Positions 46,943 to 62,200 of a stretch of DNA of 64,000 nt are shown piece after piece. How positions within the stretch are numbered: position 1 is the stretch's first letter; the number at the start of each line of letters is the position of its first letter. The translations under genes were made by a program, and so were the position numbers. Under the pieces are notes generated by a model. It worked only from the letters and a program-made list of their open reading frames with translations, had not been told where the DNA came from and ran no database searches. Source of the DNA: Adineta ricciae (taxonomy: Eukaryota > Rotifera > Eurotatoria > Adinetida > Adinetidae); assembly GCA_905250025.1 (NCBI GenBank), contig CAJNOJ010000071.1, positions 310,001-374,000 of the forward strand. Reading direction: 5' to 3'.

Positions 46943-48617
46943 TTATCGAACTTCATCATAGTCAAAATGAATTTCTGCATGTGGAAAAAGATTACGAATT
47001 TCTTCATTGCTTAGAACATTCTTCTCATCATAAAATCGAACCATTTCCAAACATCCAATGCGCACCAATGCATTTCCTACAAAGTCATCTACATTTTCAT
47101 GTAATAATAATCGACTGAATAATGAACGACCAATGTACATTCGTAGATGAGTTAGATTGGGTAAAAGATGAAGAAAACGACGAAAAACATCATAATCATC
47201 ATGTTGTAATTGTGACACAAAACACAGTTTTGTTATGGATGGCAACTGTAAAGTACGATCGAAAAGAAGATCTTCTTGCATAATTAATGCTTGTCGGTCG
47301 ACATTTTCATCTTCCGATCCTGGCAAATGAACAGGATCGGTTAATTCAAGTGTTTTGAGATTTGGAAAGTGTTTTGCCATGAAGTCGATTGTTTCGCATT
47401 TTAGTGCGGTTGTGGTGATGAATGACAATGAACGAACTCGTTCAAAACAAAGTGAAACTGGCTCGTTTGATGTCCATGAGGAAAGAAAATTATTTGAAAA
47501 ATGTTTGAACTACAAAGAGAGAACATGTGTTTCCTTCATTCCAACGTCTTAGTGCTTGATTTACTCGATCAGATTTGTATGGCAAAGTGAAAATTGTATG
47601 CTGATGAGCACGAATATCATACCAGTAGATGATGCTATTGAACTGCTGCCAGTATGAGCTTCGGAATGTCTGGATGTCAATTGGATCACAATAAGTGAGT
47701 GTCGAATGAATGAGTAGATCAAGTGATGATAGGCGGGGCATCTTCATCAACACATTCTGTTGAAAACGTTTGCCATCAATGATATAATAGATCAGATCGA
47801 TGCTAATGCAAAGATATTCAATAGCCATTCCGACACAAGTGAAAAACTGTTCGATATGATCAAAATATTTGCTTGCACCTGTGAAACTGACACTTTGAAG
47901 TTTATTGGCGAGGCGCGAGTTGTCTTCGCAAGTGAATTTGGGCTGCACTAGACGTTCTTCTGTCCGAAGCTTGACCTACAGGTCGAGTTAAAACAACAAC
48001 AAAAGAAGAATCAAGTTTACCTTAAGTTCTTGTAAATTAGGCAGGTTTTGGATCAACATAAACACTCGATGCATTCCTTCTAGTTCAATCGACAGAGATT
48101 TCAGCTGATTGCATTGCTCGATTTCTTTCAAGTCAAAATAAAGGAAGCGACCAGTGACGATGAGATGCTGAAATTGTGAATCACGTCGAAATAAGTCATT
48201 GGCCACATCTCCTTTCCCATGAAGACATGTAAAAACAATTGACAGTTGTTTGAGATAATGATGTTGTCGAATGTAGTTCAATCCTTGTTTTAGCAGATCA
48301 GTTGTCCAGTCTGAACTAATGACCTGTATGGATTGTATGTTTGATGATGAGAAATCACTGTAAAATGATGGAATGTGTCTGTCTTGTAGACGAAGTGCGT
48401 TGAGATTTGAATTAGAGAAGATTCGTGGGAGATAGTACTGGAGCCATTGGTCAGATTTTTTAGAGATGTCGAGATTGGTTATAAATGAATGGATCAGAGC
48501 TTGCAATCGACGAGATTGAATATCTGCGAGTAATTCGACTAGTTGTGAAGAGGATAGGTACTGGAAGATGTATGGAAAAAGTTCGTTGGGTAAACTGAAC
48601 AGTTGTGTTGTGCTCAT
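46943..48617 (-). CDS. F-box-like protein with leucine-rich C-terminal region
   Basis: Three exons join in frame to 524 aa: 48617-48021, 47975-47565 and 47509-46943. The start MSTTQLFSLPNELFPYIFQYL followed by SSSQLVELLADIQSRRLQALI is an F-box-like motif. Later segments have leucine-rich-type spacing (FPNLKTLELTDPVHLPG, LPSITKLCFVSQL, LPNLTHLRMYI). F-box proteins link substrates to SKP1-cullin ubiquitin ligases; the target is unknown. The second intron (47564-47510, 55 nt) removes what otherwise looks like a frameshift. I recall many relatives of this gene in bdelloid genomes. It lies between PARG C and the B3GNTL1 gene. Confidence 0.7.
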
Positions 48618-48810
48618 GCTAATCTAAAATGGATGAAATCTAGTTGAACTAACATCTATTCGATTGTCTGTCGTTTGTTTACAAAGGTTATATGTGTCCA
48701 ACGATCCATGGGCATTGTTTTACCAACAAATAGTCATTGTTTAATTCTCCTCTTTCTTCTCCTGCAGAATCACTTTATTAAAACAAAGAAAAAACAAGTT
48801 ATAAAGAAAA

Positions 48811-50506
48811 TTAACTGAAAAGCCAATAATCAACGCCTTCACGAATATTTAACGAAGCAAGATTCGCTTCAAAATCATTATTTGTTAAACCCTAAAGAAT
48901 CTAGTATTGATTTGTGAAGGTAAAAACCATATGAATACAAACTAGTTTCACACAGATAATTATCGGTGGAATGGCTTGACTAAAATGAATGATTGGAATT
49001 CGACGTTTATCTTTGCCTTCAGATAATTCATCGGTATAGAAACCTTTTGTAATCTTCTTTGGATCCATATCACAAAAGCCAATCACCTTTGAAAAATGTT
49101 TGCTAATTACTTACTTAAGAAAAGTTCACTGACCTTGTGTTTATTATCATCATTCAATGAACGATAAAATTTTCTACCCTATTGAAAAATTAAGTTCTTA
49201 TTCGAAAGTTAACAAGTCACTTTTACTTGTTTCCCAGCATTCCATATTATCAATTGTTGAAGATTATCAATCACATTTGTCTGAATTTCTTTTATACGCA
49301 CTGACCATATCACGTCCCTTGTATTCAAATATATACTATCAGAACAGATTCTCTTATTCTGTCTTACTCATGAACAGAAAATGTCGTTGCTTCTGGGTGG
49401 TATCGATAGTAGAGAAGAATTTCATTCACTCGATACAGTCGTCCACCAGTACATATATGAAAGAACAAGATTTCTCTCTATTTTGTGCTTAGTATAATAC
49501 ATACCATGACGAAGATGTTTGAAAAAGAAGGTAAGGTCTTCACAATGGCCCTAGAAGATTTATAAATGCAGGAGAAGATGAATCGAACAAAAGCTCACTC
49601 GAGCAATTTCATCAAAACCACCCAAGCGATCAAACCATGATCGTGCACAAAACCATGTTGGCATAATCAAAGTAGGTCCATGTGCTAAATAGATCTTGAA
49701 AGAAGAATCTTTGTTTGTTCTATAACATATACAACTAACTTGTGTATAGAGCTGTTCTTCCGTTAAGTTATTTGCCCATTGAGTATATCGATCCGTCGAT
49801 CCTTCTGGGATGCGTTCGTATTTTGATCCGACTAGAAAGAAAATTAATTGATGCAGAATTTATTTGCTTGAAACCCATGCAAATACTCAAAAACGCGTCA
49901 TCTGTTTGCTTAACAGCAATACGGTACTGTTCTTGTACTCGATTAGGACACATCAGGTCATCCTAAAATAAACATATTTATACTGAATAAAAATGAATGA
50001 CTATGATTTACAGCATCTTGAAAGCAGAGGAATCGTCCCGATGAATGTTGGACAGCTCGATTTTTTGCATAACCGACTAAATTCAAAGTATGTCGTTGAT
50101 TATTTCCACCATGTGCATCAAAAATAAACACGAATCTTAAAAGTGTTATCCTTAGATGTCTCACCGCCACGAGCTTCTTCGTCCCCATGTCCATGAACGA
50201 TCAATTTATATTTCGTTTCTAGTCGATTTCTCCATCGTTCAATCATACTCAGTGTATCATCCTGTTAATACAAAACAGTGTCTCCTTATTTATCAAATAT
50301 CAGAACACTTGCTGCACTGCCATCATTATAAATCGACAGTTCAATTTGAATATTCTCAACACTTTGTTGCATTAGACTTTGAAAAGTTTCATCTAGCCAT
50401 TGAACAGCATTTCTCACTGGCATTACAATTGACTAATCATCAGAAATAACAGCGATTCTTCTTTTTTTTTTCTAATTTCTATTCAACATACCACATCAAT
50501 AGACAT
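48811..50506 (-). CDS. B3GNTL1: Queuosine-tRNA galactosyltransferase (B3GNTL1/QTGAL-like)
   Basis: Thirteen exons join in frame to 348 aa (human 361): 50506-50492, 50432-50313, 50261-50165, 50076-50012, 49962-49887, 49831-49740, 49694-49599, 49550-49505, 49446-49368, 49317-49227, 49178-49134, 49086-48943 and 48891-48811. GT-A glycosyltransferase family 2 start [20 protein letters not shown] is followed by [29 protein letters not shown] and [12 protein letters not shown] (DxD). Then [44 protein letters not shown] and [20 protein letters not shown] match the human protein block by block. The family adds galactose to queuosine in tRNA-Tyr. Two splice sites are unusual: a GC donor at 50312 and a TG acceptor at 49447. 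Confidence 0.88.
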
Positions 50507-50647
50507 TCTTATTATTTGTTCTAGTATCTGTAAAAAAAAAGAACAGAAAATATTGACAAACACAGAATAATTTGCATAAATCGTCTTTTCAATAAAATAA
50601 ATCCATAGATATTAACACATACAGAGCGCGTACAAAAACGATGCTAG

Positions 50648-53524
<2,877 letters not shown>

Positions 53525-54844
53525 GATTGAAAATCTTTTATAATGAACATCGTACCGTTTTCTATCTTGATTTTGATTGCTTCGTGTTATGCAATAACCA
53601 CATCGTGTTTGGCGTAGAGGGCGGTAGAGCACAGGATCGAGACCTCAAACCAGAATACGTAGGAAAATTATTTATAATTATCATATAGTTTCAATGTACT
53701 GTATCACAGCAGGATGATAACTACTGGTTTCGTTTAATCTTTTTATCTTTCATGGCAAACTTAATAACTTCAAGCAGACTGTTGAAAATGTATCTGCGTT
53801 GGCAGGAAGGTCGACATTTAGTATACTCGCAAGATAGCATCATCGATATATATGAAGGTAACAAGAAATTTTATTGAATTTTTGGAAAACGATCAAATAT
53901 TATCAATACGCATTGTTTTGATTCGAAGGACATAGAGAGCAAATAAAACATTTCCATTACATTCTGTCACATAGTAATCACACTTGAAGTGTGCTTTAGG
54001 AAAAAGAAAAAAAAACGCCATTATTATTTTTTTAGAAGAAGAAAAGTTTTGATATAGAACAGATACACGTCCATTCTTTTTGTATCTCCTTTTACCATAC
54101 TACAATAGTTACATATCTTTTGTTTCTTTAGTATTGATATCATTGTCATTACGGATTAGCGTATATTAACAGAAAATGGAATTTCTAATCATGCCCTTGT
54201 AGGAGATACTTAGGTATCAGACGTACCTTCTATCAGTCTCTTATTATAATTAGACTGAAGTAAGAATGAAGACAAAATTTTTTTCTCACACATCCAAAAA
54301 AACGAGCCATCTGGCAGAATGTGAAATAAACTCAACATGCGTCTTTTATTTGAACGCTAATCACTGCGTAAGTGTCGACTCAGTGTTTTTATACCTTTTT
54401 CAACATCATGTATGACTCAAATGTTGCTAAGAGATGAAGGTAATACTCTTATAAGCAAACAAATCCTTCCACCGTAACGCATACGCATTCACTCGTCAGT
54501 CACACGAATCAAACTAACTTAAATTGTTAATCTTTTCTTGTGCGTTGTTTATCGTTCGGTATTAATCATCGAGACAGTTCGTATGGACAGAGAGAGGGAG
54601 AGAAAGAAAAGAAATACGCGCATTAGTTTTCATCGTTTCAATTTTATTGGGGTGTCTATTGACACAATGGAAAACATTCTATGTCAGCACGAAAAACATT
54701 TTCTGGAATGACAATATCGAGTCGCTTCATTCCACGCTGCATTTGACAATTTTCTTTCTTTCCAGGGCAGATATGTCATGACATTTTCTATTTAAAAAAG
54801 ATATTTTAGATTCAGTATACATTGTTTTAGTCAAATACAATCCA
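53525..54844. other. 1.3-kb intergenic region left of B4GALT
   Basis: No convincing gene; likely promoters of PARG D and the galactosyltransferase. AG-rich and A-rich short runs near 54000 and 54590; no repeat family recognised. Confidence 0.4.
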
Positions 54845-56032
54845 ATGGATTCGCTACGTGGTCGACTATACTATATTTCACGTATTTTAACAAGCAGTAA
54901 ATATCGTTTTCTAGTCATATTGATCCTTCTATCATTTATATCGTTCCATATGTTAAATACAAACCGAATATCACTTTATCAAGATTTAGAACAATTTAAT
55001 CATTCTAATTCGCCTTCTTATCTGATAGAAAAAGAGAAAGTTCTTGTTCCTGTGAATATTTGGCGATTATTTGATCATCAGGTTGTCTGTCATGATCAAC
55101 AAGGTGTGCTCGATCGAACTGAATTAATCAATCAAATCTCGAAAACTTGCAACATTCAATTGAATGGAACTATCTCGATCGATCTCCATCCACCGAATGA
55201 TTTCCAAGTACGTTCACCCTCCACATCCAAATATGCTCAATTATGGCAAACAACGAAGAAATGCTCATTGTATGAGAATGAAACTGTCGCAATCGTGATA
55301 CCATACCGTGATCGAGAAAACAATCTACGAAATTTGTTATATAATTTAGTACCATTTTTAAATCGACAATCCATTGTAAATTATAAAATATTTATTGTTG
55401 AACAGCAAGCACTAGGTGCATTCAATAAAGCTCGATTAAACAATTTTGCATTTCATTATTTAATGAAAACATATAAACCCACATGCGTGATTTTTCATGG
55501 TAAAAATAGGAAACTTCTAATTGGTACAATTATTCTTTCTTTTCATGTGTGTCTAGATGTTGATCTCATCCCAGAGAACAATCAAAATTTATATACATGT
55601 TTAACATCAGCTGATCATCCTATTCATATGTCAGCTAATGTACGTTCTCAACTCGAAGGGAAATACACGAAAATCTATTCGTTTCTCGTCGGTGGAGTTC
55701 TAGCAATCCGCCCGAAGAGTTTTCAGTTTTTGAACGGTTATTCGAATCAATATTTTAACTGGGGTGGAGAAGATGATGATATGGGTTTACGATTCTTAGC
55801 TAAAGATACGTGTGTGCAACGACCGATAACTGGTTTTTATTATGCAGCTTCACATTCATCACAAACACGAAATCCCAAACGCGTTCGTCTTTTATTTGAT
55901 GCAGTCATTCGACAAGATACGGATGGACTTAGTAATATCGATAGATTAGCGAAAATAGCAAATGTGCAAGAATATCCGCTCGTTACTTGGATGACAGTTG
56001 AATGGATCGATAGTCGTTTGTTTGTTTCATAA
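54845..56032 (+). CDS. Beta-1,4-galactosyltransferase family protein (GT7)
   Basis: Type II Golgi protein: short cytosolic start, TM at about residues 20-37 (YRFLVILILLSFISFHML), then stem and catalytic domain. Family motifs are AIVIPYRDRENNLRNLLYNL, IVEQQALGAFNKARLNN, DVDLIPEN, GGVLAIRPKSF and FNWGGEDDDMGLR. Two exons, 54845-55499 and 55557-56032 (376 aa). The 57-nt intron (55500-55556) is a multiple of three without a stop, so the frame also reads through it. Splicing restores HDVDLIPEN (Mn-binding DVD), so I favour removal. It transfers Gal or GalNAc from the UDP-sugar; which acceptor cannot be told. The AATAAA at 56031-56036 overlaps the stop codon. Confidence 0.88.
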   Translation: MDSLRGRLYYISRILTSSKYRFLVILILLSFISFHMLNTNRISLYQDLEQFNHSNSPSYLIEKEKVLVPVNIWRLFDHQVVCHDQQGVLDRTELINQISKTCNIQLNGTISIDLHPPNDFQVRSPSTSKYAQLWQTTKKCSLYENETVAIVIPYRDRENNLRNLLYNLVPFLNRQSIVNYKIFIVEQQALGAFNKARLNNFAFHYLMKTYKPTCVIFHGKNRKLLIGTIILSFHVCLDVDLIPENNQNLYTCLTSADHPIHMSANVRSQLEGKYTKIYSFLVGGVLAIRPKSFQFLNGYSNQYFNWGGEDDDMGLRFLAKDTCVQRPITGFYYAASHSSQTRNPKRVRLLFDAVIRQDTDGLSNIDRLAKIANVQEYPLVTWMTVEWIDSRLFVS

Positions 56033-56214
56033 TAAAATGATCCATACAACCTTATCTTTGAAAGATTTTAAAATCTCAATGGCTTCATATATATATATCA
56101 TCAACTATGTTTCTGTATGATTAAGTAAAAGATATATATGTGTATTACTTAAAAACAATTAAAACAAACAAACAAACTTTACATATCGATTACTGTACTT
56201 ATCAGTAATTTAGT

Positions 56215-59200
56215 TTATCTATCTAAATTCATCAGTAAGGCAGTACCACGTTTAACCCAGTGGCTATTTGGAAAGTGAGGTGTTTTAAGGTTGACTTCAA
56301 CAACAAATGATGGATGACCAAAACCGCCCGCTCGGTTTGGAAAGTAATAAACTGGACATGAATAAACATCTAAGATGAAATGAAATAAAAATCAATAGGC
56401 TTTCTTCTCATTGTTCTTGCACAATGAAAATTACCTGTCTTTCGTTCTCGATCTTCTTCGGTTGCTAAAGATTTCTTTTTGTTTTCTGTTGGTCGAAAGA
56501 GAATTGTAGGCATTGATACTTCCAACCGCATTGGCTCAGCTTCAATTAAACATGCGTTTTTCTTATCCCATCCAGCACCTTCGAGAAATAATCCTTTCAC
56601 ATAGACACCGTCCTTTGGTGTTTGTAAGTAGTTGTCTTCCACTTTCATCACTTCGAAATCCCATATCAAACGATCAATACTAATCTTTGTTGCACGAGCT
56701 GTTGTTTGCATGACTGCAGTGAGAAAACCTGTTGGAAAACTGAAACCTGACATCCAGAAAACAGCCGGTGCATGTGCACTCTCCGCCCATTTAGCTAGTT
56801 GATCAATACGTTGAGCAAGATCACGTGTCCATGAAGCTAGAGGTTTTAATGATGGATACATCTTCTGCCATTGTGTTGGTACACGTGCATCGAGAATGCA
56901 TCGAAAGATTTCTTCGAGATCGGATGACATGACCACGAGACCTTTGATACCTTTTTGTAAAGATACCAACGATTGTCGAATGATATCCAGGAGAAGATTG
57001 TAACGTTCGATTTCTTGTAATAAAACAACCTTCAGTGGTGAATGATCTTCGGACAGGATTTTCACTGTGCTTTGAAAATCGATCTTCTCAGGTAATTGTT
57101 CTAATACACGTGTGGCCATTTCCATAACTTCATCTTCAGTCGATTTTTTACCTTGAGTTGCAACGACTTGCGGCTGAAGGGATAATAACGTTTCAAATAA
57201 CATTCGTGCTTCACGGATTTGCGAAGCAACTTCAGCATTTGTATGTTGACCAAATGCTTCCGGATGATCAATGTTAGGCAAAACAGTTGCCACGGCATTC
57301 TTATACTCATTCAATGTTCCATCACGTGGTACATAGTAATTGGGTAGTTTTGTTAGTTTGTAGTATTGCATTTGTGGGTCGATAATTTCATCTTTGAATA
57401 GATCTTCGATATACGTATTCAAAACACGCATATCACGTGTATCTGTGACATGGCCACCATAGTTGATTTTAGCGATAATGAATTTCATTGCTTTCCACGG
57501 TGTAATATCATTATCACGTAAGAGATGACCCATAATTAAATTTGATGTTTCGAAGTCGGAATCATTGAATGAATAGTTGATGTTGAAGCCAAGTTGAAGG
57601 AATTTCTTTCGTTCTAATAATAGTGAATGAAAAAAGCAGAGACAGAAGAGAAGACGTTTGTATTTCTCCGGATGAGGTTGACGATTTTTCTCCGCGAAAT
57701 CCTGTTCATCGATGAGGCCATAGAGACGTTTCATGTTGGATTTGATACCTTTCGGCGGTTCAGTTGTTATTTTAATGCCAGATTGAAGAATCGAGATTGG
57801 AAATTGTGGAGATGGCGACGATGATAACCATAATCGAAATTGTGGATGAACTTTTTCAACTGAAAGATTTTCCACGATCTTTTCCAGATCAGGCATCCAC
57901 GATAAAGATAAATGACAATTGGCAAGAAATACCCATCGACCCTAGAAAGAATATATTCAATCAGTTAGCTGCTGGAAGATTTTTCAGATGATCTCTTACC
58001 GCACGAACACCTTCGGCAATGTGTTGTGTAGCGATAGGTGCTTGTCCTTGACCAAGTGATAGTGGTAAGAAGTTCTTCTTGAAGTCCATTTTTTCAGCGA
58101 GAGTAGTCAGACTACCAGATGGATCGACACCAGGTGATAAAACAAAGATAATCGGCGACTTCGGTGTGGAGTCATCGAAAACGGCACTCAAATCAAGAAT
58201 AGGTGGTTCAACGAACTTCGAGCCTAGATTGTTCACAATAAATTTTTGTACGACGAATGGTACACGATCTGAACGTAAACTTCGAACAATTAACATCTTT
58301 TGTAATTCATTCACTGAATCCCATTCGCCTGGCATAGCTGTATTTTCTGGTTCGCTCGCTTGAAACCATTGATGCCAATCTCGTGGATATTGCTCGAATG
58401 ATTCGATAATGCCATGAAAATTTGCTAATTTAGCCAATTCAGTGATATTATCCCAAGATGAATCGGCTAACCATTGAGGATTGGGATTATCCATTTGAGA
58501 TTCACGATCGAGAACCTACAATTGAATCATCATCATCATCACTTTACTTTGTCAAATATTATAATTTGGATTACTTACAATACCACCTCGTAAGAAGAAT
58601 TGATATTCGTCCATATTTATCTTACCGGCAGCTTCAAGGATTTTAACACACATTTGAAATGAAAAGAGCAGTTTATGTGTTTCGAATAGACCACGACAAG
58701 TGTATCTAAATGAAATGAGAAATGTTACAATCGAGTTTTTGTACGATTGACTTACTTATAAACAGCGTAGGTGTGAAAATCGTTCAGTTTGTTCAAACGA
58801 TCTTCAAGTTTATTTGATTTCTGACTCTTTTTTATGGAAATATTGAATAGATCGATGTACGCATCCAGGGAAAACTGATACATAGGATCGATTTTACCCA
58901 AATCATTGAGAACGAAGAAGAGAATTGATGCACGTTCAGCGCACGGTCGATAACTCTAAATAAATATTACATAATGATAAACAAATCGGTCTCTTTTTCT
59001 TAGAAAGAAAGCTTACTTCACGAGCAGCATCGATATCCTTCTCTGTTGCTTCAGATGTAATCAATTGTTCTTGTACCGTCTTTGCAGTTTGCTTCGATAT
59101 TTCTAATGTTGATAAGAGTTCGTCATTTTCCAGTAGTGAACCTTTCGTTTCGTTCAATAATCGTAACAGTTGATCTTCCAGTTCCAGGAGACTCTTTTTA

Positions 59201-62200
59201 CCCTTGGCAATACCACGAACCAATCGATCTTTGTCAGCTTCTAGTTCGGGCTTTTCCTCTCGGACGACAATACCAAGTAATTGCGATTCTAAACCTTGTT
59301 CTTTGACGGCAAAGTTAATAATATTTGCTTTCGAAGAAATTTCCGGAGCATAGAGTGGATTAGGTAATTTTGTCGTCATATAGAATCGAAAATCTTTGTG
59401 ATATTCAACTTCTCGTTCACCCAATTTCATTATATCGACACCACCAACACGTTTAACTGCGCGAGTCAAAACAGGATCAAGTGATGGATCCAGTTCTTCC
59501 TTGACATTTTGACAAAGACATGGACGACCGCTGCGTATGCAGTTTTCAACAATGCGCATGTAATCATGGGTTTGCAGATCAAACACACACAAATTATTCG
59601 ATAATTCCATATTTTTAATCCATTTGATAGCTTGTGCTTGAGGATCAATCATTCTGGAAAGAAAGCAACACAAATTAATTTCTTCTTTCAAAAACAAAGT
59701 TCAGAGAAAAAACTTACAATGGCCAACGTGTACCACGTGTAACAATAACACCATTTTCAGTCGAAAACGTATCTGATGGTAAACCTTGAATATTCCAATC
59801 TCGTACTTGTGTTGGTATCGACAAAAAGTTGGCGAAGTTGAAATCTGGATTGCATGGTATAGTTAGTTTTCGAATTTCTTTAACCCAAATTTCGTTCATC
59901 ATACGATCACGGTACTGTGACAGAAACGGACCCATATAAGATAGAAAAGCAGCAGCTAATAGACAATCACCAGTGACATAGCCGATCTGTTGCTGAAGAT
60001 CGGCTACAGTTGCTTCCCAACGAACTTTTTCGCTAGCAAGACCGTTGATTAAACGAGATGCTTTGTCTAACATCATCTGCATATGTTCACAGTCACGACG
60101 AAGCTGTTCTTTTTCAGCCATTTGTTTTTCATAGTTAGCACGTAGTTCATCGAGACGTTTCTGAGCTTCTTGGATCTGTCGTTCAGCGTCGGCAATTTGT
60201 GCTCGTTTTTCATTTAGTTCAGCCATAGCTGATTCATATCGATCTCGTTTCGGTTTGACAGTTTTGAAGATTTTCGAATATTGTTCCATGGCTCGTACCC
60301 AGTCGAAGAGACCAGCAGCAGCGGTCGATACACGTGCTATCGATTAACACAAGAAAAACTCAAAGCAAGAAATGGTTTAGAATGATTTACCGATTTCAGC
60401 TGGAGCTAATGTAGGATCTTGCGTATATTTCGATATTTTCATAATGATCTTATCCGAAATATTGTCTTTGTCAAAATTGATCAAATGATTGATGAAGTTA
60501 GTATCACCTGACACGAAAGCATTCATAGACTTCATTGTTTTGTTGAAATCAACATACCTAATTGACGTTTCGCTTCTGCCCAGCTCGGTTCGGAATTTCT
60601 CAGAATCATGACAGCTTCAAGTGCTTTTTCGACGAGTAGTGGTGGTCGACCGTAACTTTTAACTTCAGTAATCGAACTCTTACTCAACGCTGCTAGAGCT
60701 GCATTGGCTGCATCAAGTGCAGGCATAGCTGCTGCTAAATCTTCTTGAGCAGCATTGGCGATCAACTCTGCTTTCTCTTCATCGACTTTGACACGTTCTT
60801 TAAGTTTCTCAACAGCTGCTTTGCTTTGTTCGACTTCACGTTGTTCATTAACAAGACCTCCTAATGATTCTTCACATTTCTTTTGTGCTTCATTAGCTAG
60901 GGCACGTTTCTTTTCGAGTTCGACGGACATTTGTGTAACTTGAACTTTTGCTTCCTCGATCTTTCCTAAGCCATTCGACAATTTATCTCGTGCATCACAC
61001 AATTCTTTTCGTTTTTCATATAGAAGTCTAAGCAAAGTAAAAATAGTTCGAATACATTCATTGTCTTTTCTCTTACTTTCGATAACCAGTAGTCAGCTCC
61101 AAGAAATTACTTGGTGTGACATAATTTCGTCGCCGCATTTCATTCCACATCTCTTCTGAACAGTGATAAACTGAAGTATGCATTGTAGCAAATAATTGAG
61201 CAATAGCTGGACGGAACTACAGAGGAAAAGAAATCAAGAGATTAGATGGAATTTTACAAGCAGCTTTGCATATATATATATATGAGAGAGGGAGAATTCA
61301 TACACGACTGGACAAAGAAACTTGAATCGACTGACAAGGGTACAGGCAACAACGAATAGTATCTTACCGTTGGAAACTGAGAATGTTTCGTTAGGAAGAT
61401 TAGAAAGAAATGTTCACTGTACTGAATTCAAAGAATAATTACCTTATCATCATTACTGAGATCGATTTGTGCGAGATAACGTTCGCCGACTTCGAGTAGA
61501 GCGTCTTGTGGCCAATCAGCAAACAGATCGATGGTCGTGCAATTGACAAGTGATGGATACATACGAATACGATTTCTAAACAAAATAGAAATTATGAGAG
61601 AACGACAATACCATACTAACTTACCGGAAAACTTCACCAACTGGACTCATACAAACGACAACGTGTAGATTTGCTTTGACACGATCGAGTAAGAATGCAT
61701 AGACTTCCTGAATGTTATCTTCATCGATTCCTTCTCTCTTCAACTCGCCAGACATATTCGTTTTGATTTCTTCAAGTTCATCAGGTCGAAAAAGATTCGG
61801 AACTTCACCTGAACTTAACATATTATTTATATCTTCGAAAAATGTTTCTTCAACAGCTTGTGTATCAACGAATATAAATGTTGTCTCGCGATTAGATTGA
61901 CCTGCTTGTTTATACAAACGTTTCAAATCTTCTCGGAACTCAATTCGACGATAATTTTTTGTGATTTCAATTTTAAATACTGCATAATTACATATAAACG
62001 ACGATAATTTTGCCAGCGATTGTCGACCAGAGCCACCAATACCGATCAACAACATATTACCACGTGGCTGTCGGATGACACGTACGATACGCGTAATGTG
62101 TAGAATAGCATCACGGAAAAGAACTAGATCCATAGGTACGGTACCCGGTGTTTCATTGTATTCTTTGAGAACTTTTTCCATATGTGCTTTTAATTTATCA

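Noticed and set aside
47490-47570. Apparent frameshift in the F-box-like gene
   Set aside because: A 55-nt GT...AG intron (47564-47510, donor GTAAATC, acceptor TTTGTAG) joins LPYKSDR to FKHFSNNF in phase, so the gene is intact.
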